NCBI RefSeq assembly: GCF_000157895.3 | Contig: NC_022663.1 | Location: 3,844,001 to 3,908,000 of the forward strand | Direction: 5' to 3' | Source of the DNA: Mycobacterium kansasii ATCC 12478 | GTDB taxonomy: Bacteria > Actinomycetota > Actinomycetes > Mycobacteriales > Mycobacteriaceae | DNA length: 64,000 nt | Part shown: positions 30,428 to 39,274 of the stretch, piece by piece | How the letters are laid out: each line of letters starts with the position of its first letter | How positions within the stretch are numbered: the first letter of the stretch is position 1 | The notes under the pieces: model-generated | Seen by the model: the letters and a program-made list of their open reading frames with translations, nothing else | What the model was told of the DNA's origin: nothing | Databases searched by the model: none | Translations under genes and position numbers: made by a program

Positions 30428-30634
30428 GTGGCTTCTTTGGATCTGAGACGATTGTTGGAAGGCTTCGAACGGTTACCGACGCCGGCTATTTCGACGTTAA
30501 TCCTGTACCGCACCATGTTGCCGGGGGTACTGCAGTTCTCACTGCACACCCCGACAAATGTATCGGCGCTGATGAAAGACAATGTGGCGTCGGAAATTTC
30601 CAACGAGGTCAATGCCTTGCTTTCCGTCTGGTGA
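30428..30634 (+). CDS. Small ORF upstream of mmpL, unknown
   Basis: 68 residues from a GTG with a stop (TAG) immediately upstream in frame. It ends 7 bp before the mmpL GTG, so it could be translationally coupled. It is not MmpS, which is ~140 residues with one membrane helix. Residues 15-40 are mildly hydrophobic and the C-terminal half is polar (KDNVASEISNEVNALLSVW), resembling an amphipathic helix. No strong ribosome site. I do not recognise a family; it could be a coupled leader peptide or a fragment. Confidence 0.4.
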   Translation: MASLDLRRLLEGFERLPTPAISTLILYRTMLPGVLQFSLHTPTNVSALMKDNVASEISNEVNALLSVW

Positions 30635-30641
30635 AGTCAGC

Positions 30642-33584
30642 GTGAGTACCGGATACGCCGACGACGCTAACGCTGTTAGACCACTTGCGGCACGACTGAT
30701 CCGCGCTTTTTCGGTGCCTATCGTCCTTTTCTGGTTGGCGGTTTGCGTCGTCGTCAGTGTATTTGTCCCATCGCTGGAGGAGGTTGGGGAAGAACGTTCG
30801 GTGTCATTAACCCCCAAGGATGCGCCGTCGATGCAGGCGATACAACGAATCGGGACGGTGTTCGAGGAATCGAATACTGACAGTGTCGCGATGATCGTTC
30901 TGGAAGGTGCTCAGCCCCTCGGCGACGAGGCACACGAGTATTATGACGATCTTGTTCGTAAATTGCGTGACGATACCCGGCACGTGCAGCATGTCCAGGA
31001 TTTCTGGGGGGATCCACTTACCGCTTCCGGTTCGCAAAGTTCCGATGACAAGGCCGCATATGTTCAGCTGAATCTCGCTGGCAACCAAGGCGAGTCGCTG
31101 TCCTACGAATCCGTCGAAGCAATCCGCAAAATCGTTGACAACACCCCGGCGCCACCCGGAATCACGGTCTACGTCACCGGGACAGCGGCACTGGTAAGCG
31201 ATATGCAGCATAGTGGCGATAAATCCCTGGCGAGAATCACCGTGACGACGGTCGCGGTAATTTTCATCATGTTGCTCGTGGTGTACAGATCGCCAATTAC
31301 GGTGATTCTTCTGCTGCTCACTGTCGGGGCGGAATTTACGGTGGCTCGCGGAGTCGTCGCGTTGCTTGGGTCTACTGGTGTTATTCGGCTGTCCACTTTT
31401 GCGGTGAGCCTGCTGACTTCGCTCGCGATTGCGGCCGGTACAGATTATGGGATATTCGTCATCGGACGGTATCAGGAGGCGCGCCAGGCCGGCGAGGACC
31501 GGGAGGCAGCCTTTTACACCATGTACCGTGGGGTCGCCCACGTGATCTTGGGCTCCGGTGTGACGATCGCCGGCGCGACATTTTGCCTGAGTTTGGCTAG
31601 ATTGCCCTACTTTCAAACTCTGGGTGTTCCCTGTGCAGTGGGGATGCTGGTTGCGGTAGCGGTCGCACTCACCCTGGGACCGGCCGTCCTGACCCTTGGC
31701 AGCCGTTTCGGCCTGCTCGACCCCAAACGCCTCATCGAGGTTCGTGGCTGGCGGCGAGTCGGTACCGTGGTGGTTCGCTGGCCGGCGCCCGTTCTCGCTG
31801 CCGCCTGCGCGATCGCCGTGATCGGCCTGCTGGCGTTGCCCGCGTACAAGGCCAGCTATAACAACCGGGACTATACACCGGGCTTCACTCGAGCCAATGA
31901 AGGCTATACGGCCGCTGATCGCCATTTTCCCCAGGCCCGTCTGAAGCCGGAAGTTTTAATGATCGAATCGGATCATGATATGCGCAATCCGGCGGATTTT
32001 TTGATTTTGGACAAGCTGGCCAAGGGGATCTTCCGGGTTCCTGGTATTTCTCGCGTGCAGGCAATAACACGCCCCGAGGGGACGCCGATGGATCATACGT
32101 CGATCCCGTTCCAGATCAGCATGCAAAATGCCGGGCAGGTACAGCACTTGAAGTACCAGCGTGACCGAATTAATGACCTGCTGACTCAGGCCGACGCGAT
32201 GGCAAAGTCGATCACGGTAATGAAGCGTATGTATGACTTGATGATGCAGATGGCTGACACCATGCACCAGACGGTCGTTGACACCGAACAGATGAAGGAA
32301 GTTACCGATGAGCTGCGCGATCACATCGCGAATTTTGATGATTTCTGGAGACCGATCCGCAGCTATTTCTACTGGGAAAAGCACTGTTACGACATTCCGA
32401 TCTGCTTGTCGTTGAGGTCCATATTTGATGCACTAGACGGTGTAGACAAAGTCAGCGAGGAATTGACCGATCTGCTGGGTGACGTACGAATTATGGATCG
32501 GCTCATGCCCCTCACGGCGGCGCAGATCCCGCCACAGATCGAAACCCTGGAAATTGTGCGGAACCTGGTCCTCACCATGCATAGCACCATGACTGGTATC
32601 TATGATCAAATGGACGAGCTCAGTGAAAATGCCACGGCCATGGGAAAGGCGTTTGACACAGCAAAGAACGACGATTCGTTCTACCTTCCACCAGAGGTAT
32701 TTAACAACGCGAAATTCAAGCGCGTCATGAAAATGTTCTTGTCCCCTGACGGACATGCGGCGCGGTTCATCATCTTGCACCGGGGAGATCCCGATGCACC
32801 CGAGGGCATCGCGAGTATCAACGCCATTCGCACGGCGGCCGAGGAGTGGCTCAAGGGAACGCCGCTGGAATCCGCCAAGATCTATCTCACCGGCACGGGG
32901 GCCGTGTCCAAGGATCTCTCCGAGGGTGCCAAATGGGACCTGCTGATCGCGGGTGTAGCTTCGCTTTGCCTCATTTTCATCGTCATGCTGATCCTCACTC
33001 GCGCCTTCGTCGCCGCCACTGTCATCGTCGGTACGGTGGCGCTTTCACTGGGCGCTTCTTTTGGCCTGTCCGTGCTGTTTTGGCAGGACATTCTTGGTAT
33101 CGCGTTGCACTGGCTGGTACTTCCGATGTCAGTGATCGTCCTGTTGGCAGTGGGATCTGACTACAACCTGCTCTTGGTCTCCCGGTTCAAACAGGAAATC
33201 GGCGCCGGGCTGAAGACTGGGATCATCCGTGCGATGGGCGGTACCGGCAAGGTCGTGACGAATGCGGGCCTGGTATTCGCCGTCACCATGGGATCCATGA
33301 TCGTCAGCGATCTGCGGATCATCGGACAGGTGGGCACCACCATCGGTCTGGGCCTGCTGTTCGACACGCTCATCGTGCGTTCGTTCATGACGCCGTCCAT
33401 CGCCGCGCTGCTAGGACGCTGGTTCTGGTGGCCGCTGCAGGTGCGAAGCCGACCAACCGGGACCACCACCGGCAAACCCCTGCCGGATCGGTCCCTATCG
33501 CCTCACCGGAGCACGCCTACGTCTGCATCTGCCACCCCGAGCGCTGTGCCAGCTGCAAGGGCTATCGGCCAGCCCGAGGGGTAG
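30642..33584 (+). CDS. MmpL-family (RND) lipid transporter
   Basis: 980 residues from the GTG at 30642, in line with MmpL4/5-type proteins. TM1 (VPIVLFWLAVCVVVSVFVP) is followed by a periplasmic domain and a TM2-6 bundle with GTDYG (Asp268-Tyr269). A second periplasmic loop has a long helical hairpin rich in Met/Asp (about residues 500-700), and a second bundle has GSDYN (Asp840-Tyr841). The Asp-Tyr pairs are the proton relay known in MmpL3. The ending WFWWPLQVR is typical. This class normally has an adjacent mmpS; none is present. Convergent with the acyl-AMP ligase gene (46 bp). Probably exports the lipid made by that enzyme. Confidence 0.95.
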   Translation: MSTGYADDANAVRPLAARLIRAFSVPIVLFWLAVCVVVSVFVPSLEEVGEERSVSLTPKDAPSMQAIQRIGTVFEESNTDSVAMIVLEGAQPLGDEAHEYYDDLVRKLRDDTRHVQHVQDFWGDPLTASGSQSSDDKAAYVQLNLAGNQGESLSYESVEAIRKIVDNTPAPPGITVYVTGTAALVSDMQHSGDKSLARITVTTVAVIFIMLLVVYRSPITVILLLLTVGAEFTVARGVVALLGSTGVIRLSTFAVSLLTSLAIAAGTDYGIFVIGRYQEARQAGEDREAAFYTMYRGVAHVILGSGVTIAGATFCLSLARLPYFQTLGVPCAVGMLVAVAVALTLGPAVLTLGSRFGLLDPKRLIEVRGWRRVGTVVVRWPAPVLAAACAIAVIGLLALPAYKASYNNRDYTPGFTRANEGYTAADRHFPQARLKPEVLMIESDHDMRNPADFLILDKLAKGIFRVPGISRVQAITRPEGTPMDHTSIPFQISMQNAGQVQHLKYQRDRINDLLTQADAMAKSITVMKRMYDLMMQMADTMHQTVVDTEQMKEVTDELRDHIANFDDFWRPIRSYFYWEKHCYDIPICLSLRSIFDALDGVDKVSEELTDLLGDVRIMDRLMPLTAAQIPPQIETLEIVRNLVLTMHSTMTGIYDQMDELSENATAMGKAFDTAKNDDSFYLPPEVFNNAKFKRVMKMFLSPDGHAARFIILHRGDPDAPEGIASINAIRTAAEEWLKGTPLESAKIYLTGTGAVSKDLSEGAKWDLLIAGVASLCLIFIVMLILTRAFVAATVIVGTVALSLGASFGLSVLFWQDILGIALHWLVLPMSVIVLLAVGSDYNLLLVSRFKQEIGAGLKTGIIRAMGGTGKVVTNAGLVFAVTMGSMIVSDLRIIGQVGTTIGLGLLFDTLIVRSFMTPSIAALLGRWFWWPLQVRSRPTGTTTGKPLPDRSLSPHRSTPTSASATPSAVPAARAIGQPEG

Positions 33585-33630
33585 GCGAGCTGTCTGTCGC
33601 GCCCTTGCCGCGCCCAGCGGCAACGCGATG

Positions 33631-36600
33631 TCAGTCTTTCCTAATCCATTCTTCTATAATTTGTGCAGCCGACTGCGCACCTTCACTGAGTATGGAAATG
33701 TGGTTCACCGGTACCGTACGCACGGTATGCGATGACGACCAAGGCTCGGTTAAGGGATATTCTAGATTTCCAGAGCCGTAAGGCATTATCCACGGCCTGG
33801 TGCATTGCACGAATAACACACCTGCCTCAAGCGGCCCGTCGTACAGAGCGGGAAGCATATCGGACCATTGTATGACTGCAGTTATCCTCGTTGCATGAAA
33901 CAGGTCCAATCCATGGTTTTCTCCGTAGACATCAATAAGTATCTCTTTAGTGAGTAGTTCGGCAGCCTCAGGATCCGAGCCCATGTGGGTGTCCAGTAAC
34001 ACCACGCCAGCAAAATTCGAATTCTGGACATCTTCAAAATACTTGCCAAGGGCATACGCGAATTTTCCACCTGATGATTGCCCGGCGAGGACAAAAGGCT
34101 CATCACCTACTAGCTCGACAACGATCTGTGCAAGTGACTCGACCCCTGCCTCAGGGGTAATGGGTAATGGTTCCCCCCGGGAGAATCCAGGCAGCGGAAC
34201 AGCTGAGACGTTCCGTGTGCCCTTGAATTCAGATGCAATTCGTGCGTAGTTATGTACGCCGCTGCTAAATACCGAGGTGCATATAAATATCAGATGAGGT
34301 GAGTTAGGTCCGCGAGAAAATGTTGTCGGAGTCGGCAACGACCTAGTCCTCGTATCGTACCTCGATTGAACGGCTAGTCGAAGCTGTGAGGCGGCACGCA
34401 GTAGTTGCAGTCCTTCGCCAATTTTGTCTGCGGCAACCGCCTCCTTGAGCAGCGCTTCAAACGAATCCTCGATTAATGCTTCAGGCGAATCCGCAGCCAG
34501 GCTGAACCGCGATGGGACACAATGCTGCTTGAGGTTCCCCGGCAGCCGCTGTCCAGGATTGCGCCCCTCGCCGTCGCTCAACATCGTTGCCAGGCCCCGA
34601 ACCGATGGGTGATTGAAGACCTCCATCGGTGGCACTTCCCGGCCCACCACCTGGCTCAGACGCGAAGCCAACATCACGAACCCGACCGAGTTGAGACCTT
34701 GAGCACCGAGCGGTTGGTCGATGTCGACATTCGCAACCCCGATCCCGAAGACTGCTGCCACTTGCCCGCGCACCATTGCTAGCAGTTCGTCCGTCGTCTG
34801 CGCCTCGTTTCTGGCGATCGGCGCCATCATTCTGCCGGAAGCCCCTACCTCACCTTCGCGTGCTTCTGCCGACCCGGCGTCCATAGGTTCTTCGTCCTCG
34901 AAGCGTTCCACGAGCAGCGCCTGAGCTTCCAGGCTGCCATCCAGCCAGCGCGCGCGGCATCGGGAGCGCTGCACCTTGCCACTGGTCGTCTTGCTCACGC
35001 TGCCGGGAGGCCCCACCACCACGGCCGAACAGCGCAACTGGTGGTTCTTCAAGACGACCGCCCGCACCTTCTCGACCACGCTCGACAAGACTGCTCGTGA
35101 AGCGTCGGCTCGCACCTCCACGAGGACCGCGAGCGCTTCGGTGTTACCGGCATCGATGGCGAAGGCCGCGATCCCCCCCGGCCGGATCGCTCGATGGCAA
35201 TTGCGCAGGGTGTCCTCGACATCCTGAGGATGGATGTTTCGACCGGCCACGATGAGCAGGTCCTTGACCCGGCCGCACACATACAGCTCACCGTCGTGCA
35301 GAAAGCCTAGGTCCCCGGTGCGCAGATAGCTGTGGCCGTCGTTCATTCCGGTCAGGCGGGCCGCAAACGTGGCTCGGCTCTCGTCCGGTGACCCCCAGTA
35401 GCCTGCAGCCTTGCTCGGCGAGTCCACCCAGATTTCACCGACCTGCCCGTCGCTGAGCCCTACGCAAAGTTCTGGGTCCACAATGCGCACATCGACGTCG
35501 CCGGTCAGCTCGCCGCAGCTCACCAGTACCTGGGAATCAGCACCATCGGCCGGAACCGCCCGCCGTTCCATTTCGAGCTGGTGCCGGTCCACCCGCAAGG
35601 TCGAGCGCCCGAAGATGGTCACGGCCACCGTGTGTTCGGCAAGACCGTAGGCAGGACAGAAGGCCTCAGGGCGCAGCCCGGTGACGGCGAAGGCCTCCAG
35701 AAAGCGGCGCTTAGTTTCCTCGCGTACCGGCTCGGCAGCGCTCATCACCACCTTCAGCGAGCTCAGATCCCATTGGGCGCGTTGTTCAGTAGTGGTTTTG
35801 TGGACGGCCAGGTCGTAGGCGAAGTTGGGAGCAGCGGTGTGGGTGGCGCGTACTCGGTTCATCACGTCGAACCACAGCGCGGGCCGTTGGATGAAGCTCA
35901 GGGGCGACATCATGGTGAGCTCACTATTGCCTGTCAACGTGCTCAGGATGACGCTGATGAGTCCGAAGTCGTGGTATGGCGGTAGCCAGAAGACACCCCG
36001 CGTCTCTAGCCCGAGCCCCAGGAGCCGGCGATTGAGTTCGAACTGATGCGCCAGGTTGCCGTGGGTGATGACGACGCCTTTCGGATCCGAGGTGGAGCCC
36101 GACGTGTATTGCAGCAACGCCGGAGTGTCCCGGCTGGGGGCCCACTCGTGAGCCGTCCTGGGGGAGGAATCGAATCCGCGCGTTCGCCGACTGCCGATCC
36201 CACGCGAGGTCACCTGCCAGGGAAGGTCGCTGGGCCAGTCGACCGAGCTTCCGGCCACGAAGGACTTGGCCGCACCGAGCCACCGGGCGCCGGTATACCG
36301 CCGACTCGTCAGGACCACTTTCGCGCCGCAGTCGGCCACGACCCGCTGGAAGCCTTCGATGGAATTCTGGGGATTGATCGGGTCCGGCGGATAGATGGGA
36401 ACGGGCAACACGCCGGCCGCAAGACAGCCGACCAGGCCGCGCACGAAGTCGAGGCCGGGTGGATATACGAGGACTGCCCGGTCACCGGGCGCCAGACCGC
36501 AACGCTGCCATAGGAGGTCGGCCACCTCGTTCATCTCGGTCACCACATCAGCGCGGGTCATCGATTCGGTGACTCGCCCTCGTTCATTCACGAAGGAGAT

Positions 36601-36660
36601 AGCGGTGGCGTCGGGGATCCGTGCCCCGAGTTCCCGAACTTGGTCTAGTAGCAGTGACAT
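33631..36660 (-). CDS. Fatty-acyl-AMP ligase-ACP-thioesterase fusion
   Basis: 1009 residues from the ATG at 36660, preceded by AAGGGCGG. Residues 1-590 are a FAAL: YTSGSTSDPKG (185-195), YGLAEHT, TGD (448-450), GRVKDLLIVAGRNIHPQD and the catalytic lysine region TSGKVQR (Lys562). Residues 620-695 are an acyl carrier domain with Ser658 (GLNSVGF) for phosphopantetheine. Residues 785-1009 are a type I thioesterase with GQSSGG (Ser862), LLD (Asp890) and NHISI (His987), the usual PKS/NRPS triad. There is no ketosynthase or condensation domain. It should activate an acyl chain as AMP ester, load it on its own carrier and release it by hydrolysis or transfer. A frame extension to 36702 is less likely. 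Confidence 0.93.
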   Translation of the reverse strand: MSLLLDQVRELGARIPDATAISFVNERGRVTESMTRADVVTEMNEVADLLWQRCGLAPGDRAVLVYPPGLDFVRGLVGCLAAGVLPVPIYPPDPINPQNSIEGFQRVVADCGAKVVLTSRRYTGARWLGAAKSFVAGSSVDWPSDLPWQVTSRGIGSRRTRGFDSSPRTAHEWAPSRDTPALLQYTSGSTSDPKGVVITHGNLAHQFELNRRLLGLGLETRGVFWLPPYHDFGLISVILSTLTGNSELTMMSPLSFIQRPALWFDVMNRVRATHTAAPNFAYDLAVHKTTTEQRAQWDLSSLKVVMSAAEPVREETKRRFLEAFAVTGLRPEAFCPAYGLAEHTVAVTIFGRSTLRVDRHQLEMERRAVPADGADSQVLVSCGELTGDVDVRIVDPELCVGLSDGQVGEIWVDSPSKAAGYWGSPDESRATFAARLTGMNDGHSYLRTGDLGFLHDGELYVCGRVKDLLIVAGRNIHPQDVEDTLRNCHRAIRPGGIAAFAIDAGNTEALAVLVEVRADASRAVLSSVVEKVRAVVLKNHQLRCSAVVVGPPGSVSKTTSGKVQRSRCRARWLDGSLEAQALLVERFEDEEPMDAGSAEAREGEVGASGRMMAPIARNEAQTTDELLAMVRGQVAAVFGIGVANVDIDQPLGAQGLNSVGFVMLASRLSQVVGREVPPMEVFNHPSVRGLATMLSDGEGRNPGQRLPGNLKQHCVPSRFSLAADSPEALIEDSFEALLKEAVAADKIGEGLQLLRAASQLRLAVQSRYDTRTRSLPTPTTFSRGPNSPHLIFICTSVFSSGVHNYARIASEFKGTRNVSAVPLPGFSRGEPLPITPEAGVESLAQIVVELVGDEPFVLAGQSSGGKFAYALGKYFEDVQNSNFAGVVLLDTHMGSDPEAAELLTKEILIDVYGENHGLDLFHATRITAVIQWSDMLPALYDGPLEAGVLFVQCTRPWIMPYGSGNLEYPLTEPWSSSHTVRTVPVNHISILSEGAQSAAQIIEEWIRKD

Positions 36661-36825
36661 GGCTCCGCCCTTGTAATGGTATGACGGTGGTCGGGGCGTC
36701 AAGCGCCCTCTACTTCAGCGGAGTCCTAGACAACGCCGAAAGAGGCCGGTAAGACCTACCCACAGGCCCACACCCGGGGGATTACGGGTCGACACGTGGT
36801 GGTGCCTGATCCCCGCTGGGCACAT

Positions 36826-36862
36826 GATTAACACGAGCTGAAGGTCGCATTCAATTCGTGTT
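36826..36862 (-). promoter_or_regulatory. Promoter of ligase gene (island module C)
   Basis: On the minus strand: AACACGAA, -35 TTGAAT (36849-36854), 17-bp spacer ending TG, -10 TTAATC (36826-36831). Lies ~165 bp upstream of the ligase ATG and faces it. Confidence 0.78.
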
Positions 36863-37225
36863 TGGTAGCTGAACGGCGCAGCAATACCATCGGCCGATTA
36901 TCGATAAGTCCGGCAGTGGTCGCGATGGCGGTTGGTCTGGGTGTCGGTTCCGGTCGAAAAATGCTCAGGTGCACCCCGGCCGGATTCACCTGCGCAGGAT
37001 TCAACCGGAGCCCACACTAGGAGGTCGCGGGTGACCGGCAATCGCGGTCGCGTGAATAAGCCTGCCACCCACGGGCACCGAGTAACTCGTCGGCGTCCCA
37101 ACGGTGTTTGGCGATTCTTGTCAGGCCAGTCACTTGGCGCACGACTGCCGTGCCAGCAGCCGACTTCAGACGACCCCGCCGGCCGCCTAGTTGGCGGATT
37201 CGGGGGCCGTGTCAGCGCTACGGAA

Positions 37226-37260
37226 TACGAATTGAATGCGAACTTCAGCTCGTGTTAATC
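37226..37260 (+). promoter_or_regulatory. Promoter of MFS gene (island module D)
   Basis: ATACGAA, -35 TTGAAT (37232-37237), 17-bp spacer ending TG, -10 TTAATC (37255-37260). Over 40 bp it is the reverse complement of module C with one mismatch. Faces the MFS gene, whose start is ~245 bp downstream. Confidence 0.78.
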
Positions 37261-37505
37261 ATGTGCTCAGGCACCACCACCGCGAACTTGGGCTTAGGCA
37301 TATCGGCATAAATCGGTTCTCGCCCGTGCCGGCGAATCACCGGTAGGGGTACAGCGATGTCATTTCTGGTGACCCCGGTGGTGCAGGCTGCTGCGGCAAC
37401 TGAGTCGCATCGTTTCGTTTCGTCGTTGCGCCTGGCTGGACCGGCCATCGTCCTTTCTGCCACCGCGACCCAGGCTGCCGGACCTGGTGAGGTCGAAGCA
37501 GGCCC

Positions 37506-39095
37506 ATGACCGCGATGAGTATGGGAGCGCGGCGGGCGACCAAACCGGGCACCCGCGGGAACTGTGCGCGTGTCCGGAATCCTCGCAACACACTCTTTGC
37601 GATAGCGGTTGGTTCTTTTATGACCTCGGTCGATGACACTGTCGTTTACGTCGCCAACCCGAGCATCATGGCCGAGTTGGCTACCGACTACCACATGGTG
37701 ATCTGGGTGACCAGTGCCTACGTGTTGGCCTATACGGTGCCGTCGTTGCTGGTTGGTCGGCTGGGTGACCGGTTCGGCGTCAAGAACCTGTACCTGATGG
37801 GACTGGCGGTGTTCACTGCCAGTTCATTGTGGTGCGGCCTGTCGGGCACCATCGAAATGTTGATAGCGGCGCGAGCGGTGCAAGGTATCGGCGCCGCGCT
37901 GCTATACACGCAGACATTTTCGATAATCACCCGGGTTTTCCCGCCGGAGCGTCGCGGCGCGGCGGCGGGCGTGTGGGCTGCCGTCGCGGGCTTCGGCAGT
38001 TTGGTCGGGCCGCTGGTGGGCGGAGCGCTAGTCGACACACTTGGTTGGGAGTGGATCTTTTTCGTCAATATCCCCATCGGTGTCTTGGGAGTGGCGCTGG
38101 CGGTGCGGTTTGTCCCTGTGCTGCCAACTCACGCGCACCGATTCGACCCGATCGGCGTCGCGTTGTCCGGACTGGGCTTGTTCCTTATTGTCTTCGCGCT
38201 CCAACAGGGGCACGCTGCAGGTTGGATGCCATGGATCTGGGTAATGATCGTTGCCGGCGTCGGATTCCTGGCGGTGTTTGTCTACTGGCAGTCGGTCAAC
38301 ACCCGCGAACCACTGATTCCCCTGAAGATCTTCCGCGATCGAAACTTTGCTCTGTGTAGTGTCGGCGTGGCGGTAATCGCTTCCGTGGTGGCGGCGATGA
38401 TGTTGCCTGGTGTGTTCTATATCCAGACGGTGTGTGGACTGTCGCCGACTCGCTCGGCGCTGCTGATGGCGCCGCTGCCGATTGTGGCCGCCTTGTTGAC
38501 CCCGATCATCGGCAAGATCCTCGACAGGGCCCACCCGCGGCCCGTGGTCGGCTTCGGCTTTTTCGTGGTGGCGATTGCGCTGACCTGGTTCTCGATCGAG
38601 ATGGCCCCGACCACGCCGGTTTGGCGGTTGGCGCTGCCGATCGCTTCCCTGGGTATGGGCATGGTGTTCGTCTGGCCTGCGCTGGCCGCTACCGCGACTC
38701 GCGACCTGCCGGCGCACCTGGCCGGTGCGAGTTCGGGTGTGTACAACGCGGTTCGGGCGCTGGGCGCTACTTTAGGCAGCGCCGGGATGGCGGCGTTGAT
38801 GACATCGCGCATTGCTGCTCAGATGCCGCCGATTCACGGTGGCGCGGATCTTGCCGCGCTCGGGGCCAGCGAGGGCACCGCCCTGCAATTGCCCGAGGCT
38901 GCGCGCGAGCCGTTCTCGACCGCGATGTCCCAGTCGATGCTATTGCCGGCGTTCATTGCGTTGACCGGTATTGGCGCGGCGCTGTTCATGGTCAGGACTG
39001 CCGGTACAACCAATACCCGCTCACCGATACGCACGCAGGCAACTGACATCGGGACGGAGCGGACTTCGAGCACACCAGCCGACGACCTGTCCTAA
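37506..39095 (+). CDS. MFS exporter, DHA2/EmrB-QacA type
   Basis: 529 residues with about 14 hydrophobic segments. Motif A LLVGRLGDRFGVKN, motif B-like LIAARAVQGIGAAL and motif C AAVAGFGSLVGPLVGGAL mark a drug:H+ antiporter of the 14-TMS group. The early segment FMTSVDDTVVYVANPSI carries acidic residues typical of QacA-like transporters. The N-terminal ~30 residues are basic. Promoter module D lies upstream, linking it to the lipid island. It could export a small lipid product or protect against it; which is inference. Confidence 0.9.
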   Translation: MTAMSMGARRATKPGTRGNCARVRNPRNTLFAIAVGSFMTSVDDTVVYVANPSIMAELATDYHMVIWVTSAYVLAYTVPSLLVGRLGDRFGVKNLYLMGLAVFTASSLWCGLSGTIEMLIAARAVQGIGAALLYTQTFSIITRVFPPERRGAAAGVWAAVAGFGSLVGPLVGGALVDTLGWEWIFFVNIPIGVLGVALAVRFVPVLPTHAHRFDPIGVALSGLGLFLIVFALQQGHAAGWMPWIWVMIVAGVGFLAVFVYWQSVNTREPLIPLKIFRDRNFALCSVGVAVIASVVAAMMLPGVFYIQTVCGLSPTRSALLMAPLPIVAALLTPIIGKILDRAHPRPVVGFGFFVVAIALTWFSIEMAPTTPVWRLALPIASLGMGMVFVWPALAATATRDLPAHLAGASSGVYNAVRALGATLGSAGMAALMTSRIAAQMPPIHGGADLAALGASEGTALQLPEAAREPFSTAMSQSMLLPAFIALTGIGAALFMVRTAGTTNTRSPIRTQATDIGTERTSSTPADDLS

Positions 39096-39274
39096 GTTGT
39101 TCGCCAACCCGACACTGTAGCGCCGACGGAAGGTCATGCGGGCCGCGGTGCAATGGCTTGATTGACGGCCAGGGGTGTCTATGAGGCGCGGGCAAGAAAG
39201 TTCGAATCATCCAGAAGACACTGCGGCGACGACGTTAATGGCGCATAGGAATTCGTCATCGAGCCGCGTGTCTG

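Larger units (their letters stand above)
36820..37266. repeat. 447-bp segment bounded by 40-bp inverted repeats
   Basis: Left arm 36820-36859 and right arm 37227-37266 match at 39 of 40 positions in inverse orientation (single g/t difference). Each arm spans a complete promoter module, so the symmetry may be functional. The alternative is a MITE-like insertion. I see no clear target-site duplication, though both arms are flanked outside by similar short g/c-rich sequence. Confidence 0.85.
36661..37505. other. Divergent intergenic region with paired promoters
   Basis: 845 bp without a convincing gene, between the ligase (-) and MFS (+) starts. It carries two near-identical outward promoters that together form a 40-bp inverted repeat (36820-36859 and 37227-37266). 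The ~370 bp between them hold nothing I can name. Its length could host further operators. The last ~240 bp before the MFS start are also without features. Confidence 0.7.
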
